From CAYNVQ01 sp964400735 (GTDB lineage: Bacteria; Acidobacteriota; Aminicenantia; Aminicenantales; Aminicenantaceae): 64,000 bases of DNA. The notes below the pieces were generated by a model. The model searched no databases. It was not told the origin of the DNA and saw only the letters and a list, made by a program, of their open reading frames with translations. A program made the translations under genes and the position numbers. Below are positions 8,658-17,980 of this stretch, one piece after another (within the stretch, counting starts at the first letter, position 1; each line of letters begins with the position of its first letter). Where the stretch lies: the NCBI GenBank assembly GCA_964400735.1, contig CAYNVQ010000001.1:930001-994000 (forward strand), in the 5' to 3' direction.

Positions 8658-8847
8658 GACAAACAGAAAACTTTACAATCCCAACTCAAAATCAAAAACT
8701 TAGGGCCTACTCGTATCTCAAGAATAGGATAATTATCCTCGAATCTCTAATAATTTCAGTATTCTCCTCATGGTTTATGTTCTTGTAGCTTACTGGGCCT
8801 AGGTGTATGAACTGCGTATGAGACTCATTCAACCATCTGATGTTCCA

Positions 8848-11800
8848 TTACGGCATGCAGCGATCCCTCTCCACTGAAACCAGGGGTGATGTTCTTAGGA
8901 TACGTACCTGTCCCAGATCACCTCCGAGGGGATCGGCAAAGCTACTATTTGGTTCAGGCATCAGTTCGACGGCAAGAGCTGTTATTGGTGTATCCTGGGA
9001 CAGTCCAGCTGCCTCGAGAGCAACCTGGATTTCTTCCTCCGACCACCGGACCTCTCCTTCTCTCTCTAGAGGTACAGATTTGGTCTTGCGTTTCAATGGT
9101 ATGATTCGAGTTTGCTTTAAAGCAATCTGGACATTCCGGTGCGTACTTGCATCGGCTTGCATCACGCGAGCATAGATAACGATCCATATCTGCGTATTGG
9201 GTGGATCGGGAAGCACTCGCCGTAAACCAATGTAAGGAGTAGCGAACGGAGCGCGCACACGGATTGCCCCGCAGGGCTCAGGAATAACGAAGCATGTCAA
9301 TTCCGGAGCTGGATGCTGCACGCCACTCAATACCAACGGTTCACCGAACCTTCCTTGTGCCGTTGTCCAGAGTGGATCGTCGACAGGACCGTGATCGTGG
9401 CCCACCCTGATCTCGTAGGTGAAGAACGAGAACAACTCCGGCGAATTCGGAGTAGTGTTAGGCGGAAGTGGTACAAGGAACCTTCGATCGGAATTCGCTG
9501 ATTGCACCAGCTTTTGCATAGTTGACAGGCCGGCCAAATCCTGAACTTGTCCGGGCGTAATGACTCTAATTAGTTCTGGATCCAGGGGAACACCTTCTAC
9601 TAATTCAGGATCAGCAACCGGCTCAACTGAGGGCAAAAGCATTGGATCAGGCGTTTGTGTTAGAGGTCGGACGAAATAGGCATCGCGTCGATCGGCCAAC
9701 AGCCCGTCGAATTCGATCCACAGCCGCTTTGTTCTAGAACTCGTAGCCGCATAACTAGAGTCGTATTCGTAAGGCGTCAGAGCGATGCCGGCGGCGACTA
9801 CTTTGGGAACTTGCCTCGGAGGCGTCACAATCGGCAAGTGAGAATCAATTTTTTGATCAACGCTACCCCCACCTTCTAGTGATAAAACAATTTTGTAGGA
9901 AATATCAACTTCATAGGGGAGTCCGTCATCACCCAATGGTGGAGGCTGGGCGTCGATGAACAAAAGTCTGGTGAAGGTACGTTCGGGATTGTTCGCAGTC
10001 TGAACATTGATCGTGTGCATAAGTTCGATAGTCCCGACTTCAACCGAACCTCTTTCACCTCCAGGACTGTCGGGCAGTGAAAATTGCCTGAAGACTCTGA
10101 GTGAAGGTGAACCAGCGCCGCGCCATGTCCAATCTCGGTCGAGCACAGCTTGAACGACATGTATCCACTGACCAGCCAGTTCTCCCGGTTCAGAAAATTC
10201 GATACTCGTACCGTCAGGTGCTACATGGTGGGCCAGCCCGGAACATCCGAACGCAACTCGCTCTCCTTCCTGGCCGGCCAGTAGCGATCCGTCGGCAACA
10301 AGATCTATTTCTGATGCAAGACGACCTAGCAGTACAGAGGAAGGATCATTTTGGGCAATCAATGGGCGCACTTCGGTTCGTTCACCGATTGGATCCGGAC
10401 GCAAGAATACGGAGCGAAGGGCATCTGAATGTGGGATTCCGGCAAGGACATCAAGCTCAGCTGCCTGGTCAGCAATAGCATGGAGATCGATATCCCGTGA
10501 CGCGCCAGAACGCAACTCTTCGGAATAGAAGTAGTTCAGGTCGTTCCGACCAAGAGCACGGATTTCCAGTCTAACGTCCCGTGCCGTCGGAAGCACGACA
10601 GCCCCATGAATGGTGCCTTCGGCTCCGAGCTGCGGAGATACATCAATTTCTCGGTAGTCGCTGGCATCTGTATACGTCAGAGAAATATCTAGGGGAAGTT
10701 CTGGGTCGCTAGGGAAGATCCGAGAAGTTTCGTACCACAGAATGTACCCGTCTTCGTTGGCGTCAGGATCGAACGTTGGTGCCTTGATGTAAACACGAAT
10801 TCCGAGAAATGGTGTATCTGGGTCGCGTACTCCAGGAGGTTTCGCATTTTCGATAGCTCCCGCATCGTTGGCGGCTATCTGTTGCAGCAGGGATGTCCGA
10901 GCAGTCTCGCCAGCGGCGAAAACGGCTTCCGGATAACCGAGCTTGGGCCGCCAGACACGAAGCGATGGTGTAGTGCCGTCACTAGCGACTTCAACCTTAT
11001 CGAGATCTACGGTAGCTGGTTTATAGTGGCGTTTCACATGTAGCAAGACTATCGGCGATTCACCAGGCTGCGTTGGTGACATATCGATGGTCGGTCCTCC
11101 ACCAGTGGTATCAGCCATCCGAACACGAAATTCATAGTGTCTTCCGTAGCGGAGCGGGACTGTATCGGCGTCGACGGGCTCGTCGAGCAATGGCGGTTTG
11201 GAGGGATCAAGAGGCACATTCATGAGTCTCTCTTCTTCGTCGGTTGCCATGACCAGTGATCCCCCGCGCCAATTCACGAACCAGACCGGCAACCATATTT
11301 GATCATTGTGTTCCGCTGGGGCCACCTCGGTCCAACGTTCTTCCAGCGCCGTTCCCAAATCGACACCCATCGTCAGCGGCGAATTAACCTTCGACAGTGA
11401 GGTCCATTGGGTCGTACCCTGCTCTCGCACATCTACCCGATAACCTAGAACGCCTCGTGGAGCAAGGACCGGATCCTCTTCATCTGGAGGAGCACCCAGT
11501 GCGCGGTTCTGTCCCTCCAATATGTCCTCATCATCCCAACCTAGCTGGATACCTTCATCTCTTACGATCGGCAGACCGGTACCGTCTTCGTCAAGCGGAT
11601 CGGCGCTGTGCGGCTGGCGGGCATGAACAATCTTAGAGAAACCATCGTCAAATCGAATAGCTTCCACAAACACCTTATCGAAGTTGCCGAGTGTTGACGC
11701 CTCGGCCGCATCATTGGATACAGGAAACACCACAGGTGTGAATAACGGTCGAGTGCCTGACGTCGGCAAGGGCGGGACTCTGGTGGCAAATGATCGCAGG

Positions 11801-12501
11801 AAGTCGGGGAGCGAGGTTTGAGATGAGTAGTCACTGGCTGGAGCAAGCTCTGCCCACAGCCAGCCTCCATTTTCAAGTCTTGGGGAGGCATCAATCGGTA
11901 CATCCAAATTGAATATGAGCCCAAGTTCTTCTGCCAGTCGCGGACGTCGCAATGCAAATGCAATTGCTTCGCCCCATCCAATGATCGTAGGCGATGCAGG
12001 AGGTTTGGGATCAGGTGGACACTGCATCAGTCGGTGATAGGTATCGTCTATTACAGCCAACGACGTCCTCGGCTTTACAAACGGAAAGGCTTTCCTATAC
12101 GTACCCGGCAGGTATTTCCGGACCTGACGATTGAGATCCCTTGACTGGGCAGAGAACGTATTCCCGGCAGGTGAGTCAGGAATATCCAGCGCATTTTGGA
12201 TAGCCTCGAAAATCGTACGTGCATTGGGATGATAAATTGTGGGTGAACCTCCGGTTGGATCAGGCAGCACAACTGTTTGATGCACGAGATCGCGTTGGGG
12301 TAAAGTAGCCACTGCATCAGAAATACTGATCGTGAAGGCCAGATTCGCATCAGCAAAAGCCGAAATCCCTGAAGGTGACGACAATATCGGTTTGAGCGGA
12401 TTTCCAGTCGGAGCTACCAAAAGACGTATCGAGAGCATTCTGGTAGCACGGTCCCATCTCTGCAAATAGGGCACTAACGTCATTTTATAGAGAGTACTCA
12501 T
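8848..12501 (-). CDS. Giant beta-rich protein of unknown function, second gene of island operon
   Basis: A 1217-aa protein that I do not recognise. It has no signal peptide or membrane segment. It is rich in Pro, Asp and beta-strand patterns, with fibronectin-III-like stretches around 360-500 (for example LRYGRHYEFRVRMAD). ATG at 12501 is preferred over a TTG at 12507 because an AAGGAG site (12514-12509) lies 7 nt upstream. That site overlaps the stop codon of the 1624-aa gene, so translation of the two is likely coupled. GC is clearly higher than in the surrounding spacers. Both genes are probably on one transcript from the promoter at 17535-17562. The missing export signal suggests a cytoplasmic complex, a particle, or a dedicated secretion route. 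Confidence 0.85.
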   Translation of the reverse strand: MSTLYKMTLVPYLQRWDRATRMLSIRLLVAPTGNPLKPILSSPSGISAFADANLAFTISISDAVATLPQRDLVHQTVVLPDPTGGSPTIYHPNARTIFEAIQNALDIPDSPAGNTFSAQSRDLNRQVRKYLPGTYRKAFPFVKPRTSLAVIDDTYHRLMQCPPDPKPPASPTIIGWGEAIAFALRRPRLAEELGLIFNLDVPIDASPRLENGGWLWAELAPASDYSSQTSLPDFLRSFATRVPPLPTSGTRPLFTPVVFPVSNDAAEASTLGNFDKVFVEAIRFDDGFSKIVHARQPHSADPLDEDGTGLPIVRDEGIQLGWDDEDILEGQNRALGAPPDEEDPVLAPRGVLGYRVDVREQGTTQWTSLSKVNSPLTMGVDLGTALEERWTEVAPAEHNDQIWLPVWFVNWRGGSLVMATDEEERLMNVPLDPSKPPLLDEPVDADTVPLRYGRHYEFRVRMADTTGGGPTIDMSPTQPGESPIVLLHVKRHYKPATVDLDKVEVASDGTTPSLRVWRPKLGYPEAVFAAGETARTSLLQQIAANDAGAIENAKPPGVRDPDTPFLGIRVYIKAPTFDPDANEDGYILWYETSRIFPSDPELPLDISLTYTDASDYREIDVSPQLGAEGTIHGAVVLPTARDVRLEIRALGRNDLNYFYSEELRSGASRDIDLHAIADQAAELDVLAGIPHSDALRSVFLRPDPIGERTEVRPLIAQNDPSSVLLGRLASEIDLVADGSLLAGQEGERVAFGCSGLAHHVAPDGTSIEFSEPGELAGQWIHVVQAVLDRDWTWRGAGSPSLRVFRQFSLPDSPGGERGSVEVGTIELMHTINVQTANNPERTFTRLLFIDAQPPPLGDDGLPYEVDISYKIVLSLEGGGSVDQKIDSHLPIVTPPRQVPKVVAAGIALTPYEYDSSYAATSSRTKRLWIEFDGLLADRRDAYFVRPLTQTPDPMLLPSVEPVADPELVEGVPLDPELIRVITPGQVQDLAGLSTMQKLVQSANSDRRFLVPLPPNTTPNSPELFSFFTYEIRVGHDHGPVDDPLWTTAQGRFGEPLVLSGVQHPAPELTCFVIPEPCGAIRVRAPFATPYIGLRRVLPDPPNTQIWIVIYARVMQADASTHRNVQIALKQTRIIPLKRKTKSVPLEREGEVRWSEEEIQVALEAAGLSQDTPITALAVELMPEPNSSFADPLGGDLGQVRILRTSPLVSVERDRCMP

Positions 12502-12512
12502 GATCAAACTCC

Positions 12513-15500
12513 TTAAAACGTGGCGGTCTCTGTAATCTGGTAGGATGCGCTGATCGAAATGATCAGGAATATGTCCACCTGTACCTTGACCTTGCCACTG
12601 TAGTCACATTTGGTGGTGCCGCCATCATCGTATACAAGTCCCTGAAGTTCGGCTCGGACCGTGACACGAACGATGGCCACATCAACTCGAGCCTCCAGTG
12701 CAACAAGACCACCATACTTGGTTTTATCTTCGAGGATGTTGTAGCTCAGGACGAAGCCAACGCTTAAGTAAGAACGTGCGAAAAAGGGGCCGATTCTCCC
12801 CTCGACACCAACACCCACAAAGGCATACAGATCCAGCTTCTCTGACTTCAATTCACCCGATACCGAAGCAAGACTGAACTCTATCTTACCGCCTACAATA
12901 ATAAAGACGGCAGCAACGCCAATCGATAAAACCGGAAAACGTCCATCAATTGCTGCACCGAAGGTAGCGGACACCTGCTGTCCGCCTGTCTTTGGATCGA
13001 ATCCCGTGCTTTGCTTGACATAGAATTTGAAAGTGACACCACTACCCGCGGTGACCTCCACCGAAAATGGTGGTGGGTATTCGTACTTGACCATGACGTT
13101 CACTTTGAATTCATGCTTGGCATTCGACACTCCGAGATCGACCGGCCCCTGAATTCCTCGAGAACCGAATATTGGAATGTATTGAAGAATTTCTTCGATC
13201 TCTGGTAGAATGAGCGATCGTATTTCAGCGATCTGCGACCGCTGATTGGTCGAACCGACGACTCTCATCTCCGAGCCGGTAATTTTCTTGAGTCCAGCAA
13301 TGTCGCTCAGCACTCTCATGCCTGTGAACTCGGCTTGCCAGTTGTCAGCTTCCAGCTTTAGGGAAAGCGTAGCATCATCGTAATAAAGAGTTGTGCCGTG
13401 GCCCTCACTTCCGGCAATCTGCAGTGGTGTCGGATGGTTCACGATACTGATCGGAGATGAAAGAGTCAGGGTGCCGCCGGATCCTACGTTGAGATGCTTT
13501 GAGCCTGCAGGCAATTCAATCGAATTCTCTGGCGGTGGGAACGCACCTTTGGATGTAGAGCGTGCAATGATGTCAGCCAGAGCAGCGCTTGTGTCGCTCT
13601 TGATTCTCGACGAGTCCGATGACTCTACATACGGCCGGGGAAAAATGAAGGCATGCGTCGGTGTTGTCTGGAGCAGCACATATTCATTAGCTGGCGATGA
13701 TGGAGTAAGCAGATCATTCGCATCGGCAAAACGATAGGCGCCGATGGGTGCGGTCGTACTGTCATGAGGCGGCTTACTGTACGTGGGCGGCGATCCTGGA
13801 GGCGTGGTCGAGAATGCTACCGGATATCGACGAATGAGCGGGACTCCTCTACTCTCGGACACATTTACCGCCTCGCCTCCTCCTGGCGGCACTCCAGCGA
13901 CCTGGCGAGTGGCGACAGTCCAGGAACCAGTCGTCGGTAGTTTAGGAACACCTCGCAGTGTCGCTACGAATATAGGGTCGGTTCCATCCATTGACAATCC
14001 AACCTCAACCCGTGTAGCTCGATACGGCAGGCCGCTGAAGCCGAAATCAAGCCAAGCGTCTATTGGACCTCCAATCGGTCCCTGAGTCTCGATGAGGCTT
14101 TTCAGAGCGGAAGCGGACGCTGGCTCGCCGTTGGGAGTCGTCTGCAGGTAACCAAGCATGCCGACCGACATGACACGATCGCTCAAACCTTCTATTGCCA
14201 CCTCTGCGTCGAAATAGTAGGGAACCAAGGTCGCAGAGCCATGTGAGAATTCTGTTCCTGGCGCCGGACGAATAGAGCGAACATTAAACAGGCCCTCGAA
14301 CACCCCTGCATCGAACTTATAATCGGCAACAACAAGATTCTTGGTGTCAGCATCAATATACCGGTAGTCAAACATTCCAGGAGTGAATGCTTGCCAGCCG
14401 CTATCCCTACGAATCACACCGCCACCCGGACGGCGTTCGATCGTGATCGAACGAGTAACCCGGATGCCCCAGGGATGGAGGACACTGTTGACTTTGATTA
14501 CTTCGAGAACAGTCCGCCCTATCATGACCTGAAACTGCACCTTTGCAGCCTCTGCAAAGGCAGAAAATGGATTGTTCCAGTCACTGAAGTTAGAACCGCC
14601 ATACCCAGATAAATCAAAACGTGTGACTGGAACCTTGGGATTGCTTGCCATATCGGCGTTGAAAATGAACTCGACGTTGCTGTTAGGATCTCCAGCACTT
14701 CCGAGTACGGATAATCCGAGCGGTGCTCCACTGGCAAGATCAACACCATTGATCAATTGTCCTGTATATCCGAGGAAGAAAGGCGATATGCCTTCAGGAT
14801 CATCGCGGCTAATCTCGGCCTTGGCTGTGATTTGAATACCGCCAACCGAATTTTTGTCCGGAAATCTAGGCCGGGTTAGATCGTAACTGTCGGGCGAGCG
14901 ACCTGCGACCTCCTTCGGGTGCACCTGCACCAACGAGAGTAAACCAAATGGCAGGGTTGTGCGGAACACCACTGGCTCACCATCAGAAAAGGCTTCACAG
15001 GAACCGCTGATGGCATACTCAGGAATAACCGGCACTAAATGTTGTGATCGAACTCCAATTACGGTTGCACCTCCGTCAGTTGCCGATGCCAGTGGTGTTG
15101 GGAACCAGCCAAGTGTCATGATATCCTGGTCTTCGTCCAGCGTTCGGACTGGCTCCCACTGTATCTGAGGAAGCGTGACGACACGGATCCCCGCCATCTG
15201 TGAGTGAACGTCCAATTGTGCAACCGAGTAAGCTCGCCAATAGGATCCGGATGTTCCTGAGCGCGCTGTTACAGTGCGAGTTGATCCGCTACTCAGAGCA
15301 ACGCCGAACAGGTCCTGATTCGTTGAGACGTCAAGTAGCAGAATCGGAGGAGTCGGACCGAGCATTTTAGCCATGTATGCGTCAATCCTCTGCATCAGGT
15401 TGCTGTTGGCTTTCTCGGCCGACTTAAGTCGTTTTTTCCGTGAACCATATTCCGATCGAATGGACTCGTGCCAATATACAAGCGCCTCTTTGTCGAGATG

Positions 15501-17387
15501 CATTTGACCCTGATCGACCTGTGTCAAACCGATATTGGGCCCACTGTCTTTATATCCGGCGGGGCGGGGCTCGCCCGGGGACGAGTCTTTCTTGTTGAAT
15601 GCCGCCGGCGATCCAAGCAATCCCTCAAAAGACAGCTTGACATTTTCGGGTGTAGTCCATTTGATCCCGCCTGCCAGCAGAGCCTGAACTAGGCCACGGC
15701 CTACTTTATCAGGCCCTCGAACACTGACGTTCGCAACGTAGGGATCTGGCAAAGTGGGCACCCATCCATAGACTCCGAAAAGCAGATGTGCCTTGCCTAC
15801 ATTAATATTATCGGGCTTCTGCAGTCTACCTTCGACCACAATGACCACTGGAAGGGTCGTCCAGACCAAAGCGTTGCGAAGAGCGAATTGCTCAACAGTA
15901 TCGTCTATGGAGCTGATTGTGCCTAGCGTGGCTTTGATCCGGGAGCCAAAGCGGTGCAGGTGGAGAACTCCGGTTGTTGCCGATATCGCTACTGGCGTTC
16001 CATCTGTCGTAACCGGTCGATCGAACGAAAGGTCACACTGACCGGTGGCAATAAATTGTTCACCATCAATTACGTCACATCGGTAGAACAACTTAAACGG
16101 CTTTTTATATGTCTGCTTCCAAGGCAGCCTTTGTTTATCGGAGTCGTTGATTACCCAAAGCCTGTAGTTGTGCGTTACGGGACGATCCAGCGGGTTGACT
16201 TTGGATGTAGATAGCAACGCCCCACGTGCGAATATTCCAACCCAAGCCTTTGCAATATGATGAAAACGTTCATCGGGATAGTACCATCTTGCTAAGAAGT
16301 CTTTTACGTCCAAGATCCAGCCGGGAGAATTCGTACCGGCTCCGAGAATTGAGGTACTCGGCGGAACAATTACTGGAAGTGCCAGACCGGCAGTCTTGAT
16401 CTTTGCCTTTCCTTTGAAAGTGACCAGATCGTTTTTGATGGGATCGGTGTCCAAATTTTTCGGCTTGACATCGTACTCGATCAACAGCTTCCATAGAGAA
16501 TTGATAAACGTAACAGAACCGGTCGGGGCCGTGAATTGGAATTCTTGCCCCCAAGCCTTTGCCTTGCCGGTAGATCCAGTTATGATTGCCGCTCCGGAAC
16601 CGAACTTCAAAATGATAGAGTCTGGAAGTACGATCTTAGCGTCTGAAAGTGTGCAACCACCCTCGACCGGAGTGACTTTATCTAGAACGGGAGTGAATGT
16701 GAGTTCCCCCTTCAGCGAACCCTCGACCTCGACCGTATCGTCGTGAGCCGTTACTGCCTCCTCAAGCCTCAGAGTACCGCCGGACACCTTCACACCAACA
16801 TAGGCCCCGCCAGGAAGATCATTGCTGATAAGATCGCCCCTCACCCACACGGTACCAGCTTCTATATCCATTGTCGATGAACTGCCATGTGACTGCGGTG
16901 GCCGGGCCTTGGTTAGAACAAATCCTGGAGCAGTACCCCCTGACTCAATGACCACGTAGTGCCGGGCAAAGAAAAAAATATCAAACCACAGTTCGGCGCC
17001 GCCAATTGCAATGAACGGACCAAGACGCTCGCGGGGAGAAATTCCTGACAGCTTGTCCATAACACAGCCTTCGAGAAACAACTCACGAGAGTCGCGACGA
17101 TGTACTTCCAAAACCTCTCCAATGTCGCCATATGCAGATTCAGCTTCACGCAAATAATTGCGCGTTTCCCCCCGGGTTTCCTCATTGTGAACAAACCGGA
17201 TTAGATCCGAGATCGATCTAGCTCGTTTGGGAAAAGCTGGAGCAACCAGCTCTTTTGATTCCTGCGCGGTGGCTACAAGCTTTCGCAGCCGCACAATGTC
17301 TGCACCTTCTGGTACGTCCAGCACATCACCGGTAAGGTTCACGACAGAATCAAGGAGCGCCGAGTCATCCGCCTTTTTTTTTCGCAT
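12513..17387 (-). CDS. Giant protein (1624 aa) of unknown function, first gene of island operon
   Basis: I do not recognise a family. The first ~110 residues are charged and helical. The rest is mostly beta-strand with many Gly/Ser turns. The last ~240 residues (about 1385-1624) alternate hydrophobic and polar residues over long strands (FPVLSIGVAAVFIIVGG, then VGVGVEGRIGPFFARSYLSV), like a beta-barrel or beta-helix wall. There is no N-terminal signal peptide. Start: ATG at 17387 with AAGGGGAGA about 6 nt upstream. A minus-strand promoter (17535-17562) and four phased ATGTCAC boxes lie upstream; the next gene follows 11 nt after the stop. Length and pairing suggest a structural or secreted partner pair; a toxin or surface-layer role cannot be shown. 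Confidence 0.85.
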   Translation of the reverse strand: MRKKKADDSALLDSVVNLTGDVLDVPEGADIVRLRKLVATAQESKELVAPAFPKRARSISDLIRFVHNEETRGETRNYLREAESAYGDIGEVLEVHRRDSRELFLEGCVMDKLSGISPRERLGPFIAIGGAELWFDIFFFARHYVVIESGGTAPGFVLTKARPPQSHGSSSTMDIEAGTVWVRGDLISNDLPGGAYVGVKVSGGTLRLEEAVTAHDDTVEVEGSLKGELTFTPVLDKVTPVEGGCTLSDAKIVLPDSIILKFGSGAAIITGSTGKAKAWGQEFQFTAPTGSVTFINSLWKLLIEYDVKPKNLDTDPIKNDLVTFKGKAKIKTAGLALPVIVPPSTSILGAGTNSPGWILDVKDFLARWYYPDERFHHIAKAWVGIFARGALLSTSKVNPLDRPVTHNYRLWVINDSDKQRLPWKQTYKKPFKLFYRCDVIDGEQFIATGQCDLSFDRPVTTDGTPVAISATTGVLHLHRFGSRIKATLGTISSIDDTVEQFALRNALVWTTLPVVIVVEGRLQKPDNINVGKAHLLFGVYGWVPTLPDPYVANVSVRGPDKVGRGLVQALLAGGIKWTTPENVKLSFEGLLGSPAAFNKKDSSPGEPRPAGYKDSGPNIGLTQVDQGQMHLDKEALVYWHESIRSEYGSRKKRLKSAEKANSNLMQRIDAYMAKMLGPTPPILLLDVSTNQDLFGVALSSGSTRTVTARSGTSGSYWRAYSVAQLDVHSQMAGIRVVTLPQIQWEPVRTLDEDQDIMTLGWFPTPLASATDGGATVIGVRSQHLVPVIPEYAISGSCEAFSDGEPVVFRTTLPFGLLSLVQVHPKEVAGRSPDSYDLTRPRFPDKNSVGGIQITAKAEISRDDPEGISPFFLGYTGQLINGVDLASGAPLGLSVLGSAGDPNSNVEFIFNADMASNPKVPVTRFDLSGYGGSNFSDWNNPFSAFAEAAKVQFQVMIGRTVLEVIKVNSVLHPWGIRVTRSITIERRPGGGVIRRDSGWQAFTPGMFDYRYIDADTKNLVVADYKFDAGVFEGLFNVRSIRPAPGTEFSHGSATLVPYYFDAEVAIEGLSDRVMSVGMLGYLQTTPNGEPASASALKSLIETQGPIGGPIDAWLDFGFSGLPYRATRVEVGLSMDGTDPIFVATLRGVPKLPTTGSWTVATRQVAGVPPGGGEAVNVSESRGVPLIRRYPVAFSTTPPGSPPTYSKPPHDSTTAPIGAYRFADANDLLTPSSPANEYVLLQTTPTHAFIFPRPYVESSDSSRIKSDTSAALADIIARSTSKGAFPPPENSIELPAGSKHLNVGSGGTLTLSSPISIVNHPTPLQIAGSEGHGTTLYYDDATLSLKLEADNWQAEFTGMRVLSDIAGLKKITGSEMRVVGSTNQRSQIAEIRSLILPEIEEILQYIPIFGSRGIQGPVDLGVSNAKHEFKVNVMVKYEYPPPFSVEVTAGSGVTFKFYVKQSTGFDPKTGGQQVSATFGAAIDGRFPVLSIGVAAVFIIVGGKIEFSLASVSGELKSEKLDLYAFVGVGVEGRIGPFFARSYLSVGFVLSYNILEDKTKYGGLVALEARVDVAIVRVTVRAELQGLVYDDGGTTKCDYSGKVKVQVDIFLIISISASYQITETATF

Positions 17388-17534
17388 TGAAATCTCCCCT
17401 TTATTTTAAGAACTGAAGACCATTCTATTTGAGGCAAATTCCTCAAATGCATCCCCCATCAATGTGCAGTCTTTATGATTGCATTTTTGGCTTTATTAGC
17501 CTGCAGCACAGATGTTTGATTCGCTACGTTGTTA

Positions 17535-17562
17535 AATTTACATCTCAATTCTAGCTTGTCAA
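17535..17562 (-). promoter_or_regulatory. Promoter of the giant-gene operon
   Basis: Minus-strand TTGACA (17562-17557) and TAAATT (17540-17535), 16-bp spacer. The predicted start near 17528 leaves a ~140-nt leader. The ATGTCAC array begins 14 bp upstream of the -35, where an activator would sit. Confidence 0.55.
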
Positions 17563-17575
17563 TCAATTTTTTGGA

Positions 17576-17613
17576 ATGTCACTTTATGTCACATTCATGT
17601 CACATCATGTCAC
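17576..17613. repeat. Four helically phased ATGTCAC direct repeats
   Basis: ATGTCAC at 17576, 17586, 17597 and 17607: periods of 10, 11 and 10 bp, so all copies face the same side of the helix. The array spans roughly -48 to -85 of the giant-gene promoter. Such arrays are typical of OmpR/PhoB-type response regulators binding in tandem (known for the family); the assignment here is inference. Confidence 0.6.
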
Positions 17614-17741
17614 ATTCATATTTTTTTATTGCTAGATGGACTAATCTATGTCTAATTATTGAAGAATCATAATGCTGGTAAGTCCATTGCTAAAATGTAT
17701 GCCTTGCCCAAGTCTATATCTATAATTCTCAATAGCTAAAT

Positions 17742-17758
17742 TGTGACCGTATTGTGAC
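17742..17758. promoter_or_regulatory. TGTGAC pair, 11-bp period
   Basis: TGTGAC at 17742-17747 and 17753-17758 is the opposite-strand form of the GTCACA pair. It lies about 130 bp upstream of the four-copy array. Confidence 0.35.
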
Positions 17759-17980
17759 CACCCTAGATGTACTACCCTGTACCTAGGTACACTTCCCCAT
17801 ACCTAGACGAAATTCTCTAATTATTGAAAAGGCTGACGGTAGTGTAAAATTTTATGTGTCTGGTCTCTGAAAAAGTCGTTATCATTCTGACTGAAAAAGG
17901 GTAAAAACTTTCATATAACAGTTAAACTCTGAGCTATTCCTCCCTTATTTTTCATTATCCCGAGAGTAACCATTATTCTC

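Larger units (their letters stand above)
8000..8847. other. Spacer with decayed tRNA, promoter dyad and gene debris
   Basis: About 850 bp between two convergent genes with no intact coding frame. It holds an orphan plus-strand promoter with a dyad (8177-8236), phased TTGTTAAAA repeats (8323-8341), a tRNA-Arg remnant (8404-8463), and a diverged copy of the unit also seen at 22096. Confidence 0.55.
17388..17861. other. Regulatory spacer upstream of the giant-gene operon
   Basis: About 470 bp of AT-rich DNA without a gene. It contains the operon promoter, the phased ATGTCAC array and an opposite-strand GTCACA pair (17742-17758), then the left end of the IS1182-type element. Confidence 0.55.

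Noticed and set aside
13011..16746. Several plus-strand frames of 65-116 aa inside the 1624-aa gene
   Set aside because: Antisense shadows without their own signals.
17576..17613. CRISPR-like array
   Set aside because: Units are 10-11 bp with 3-4 bp between; there are no 25-40 bp repeats or spacers and no cas genes.
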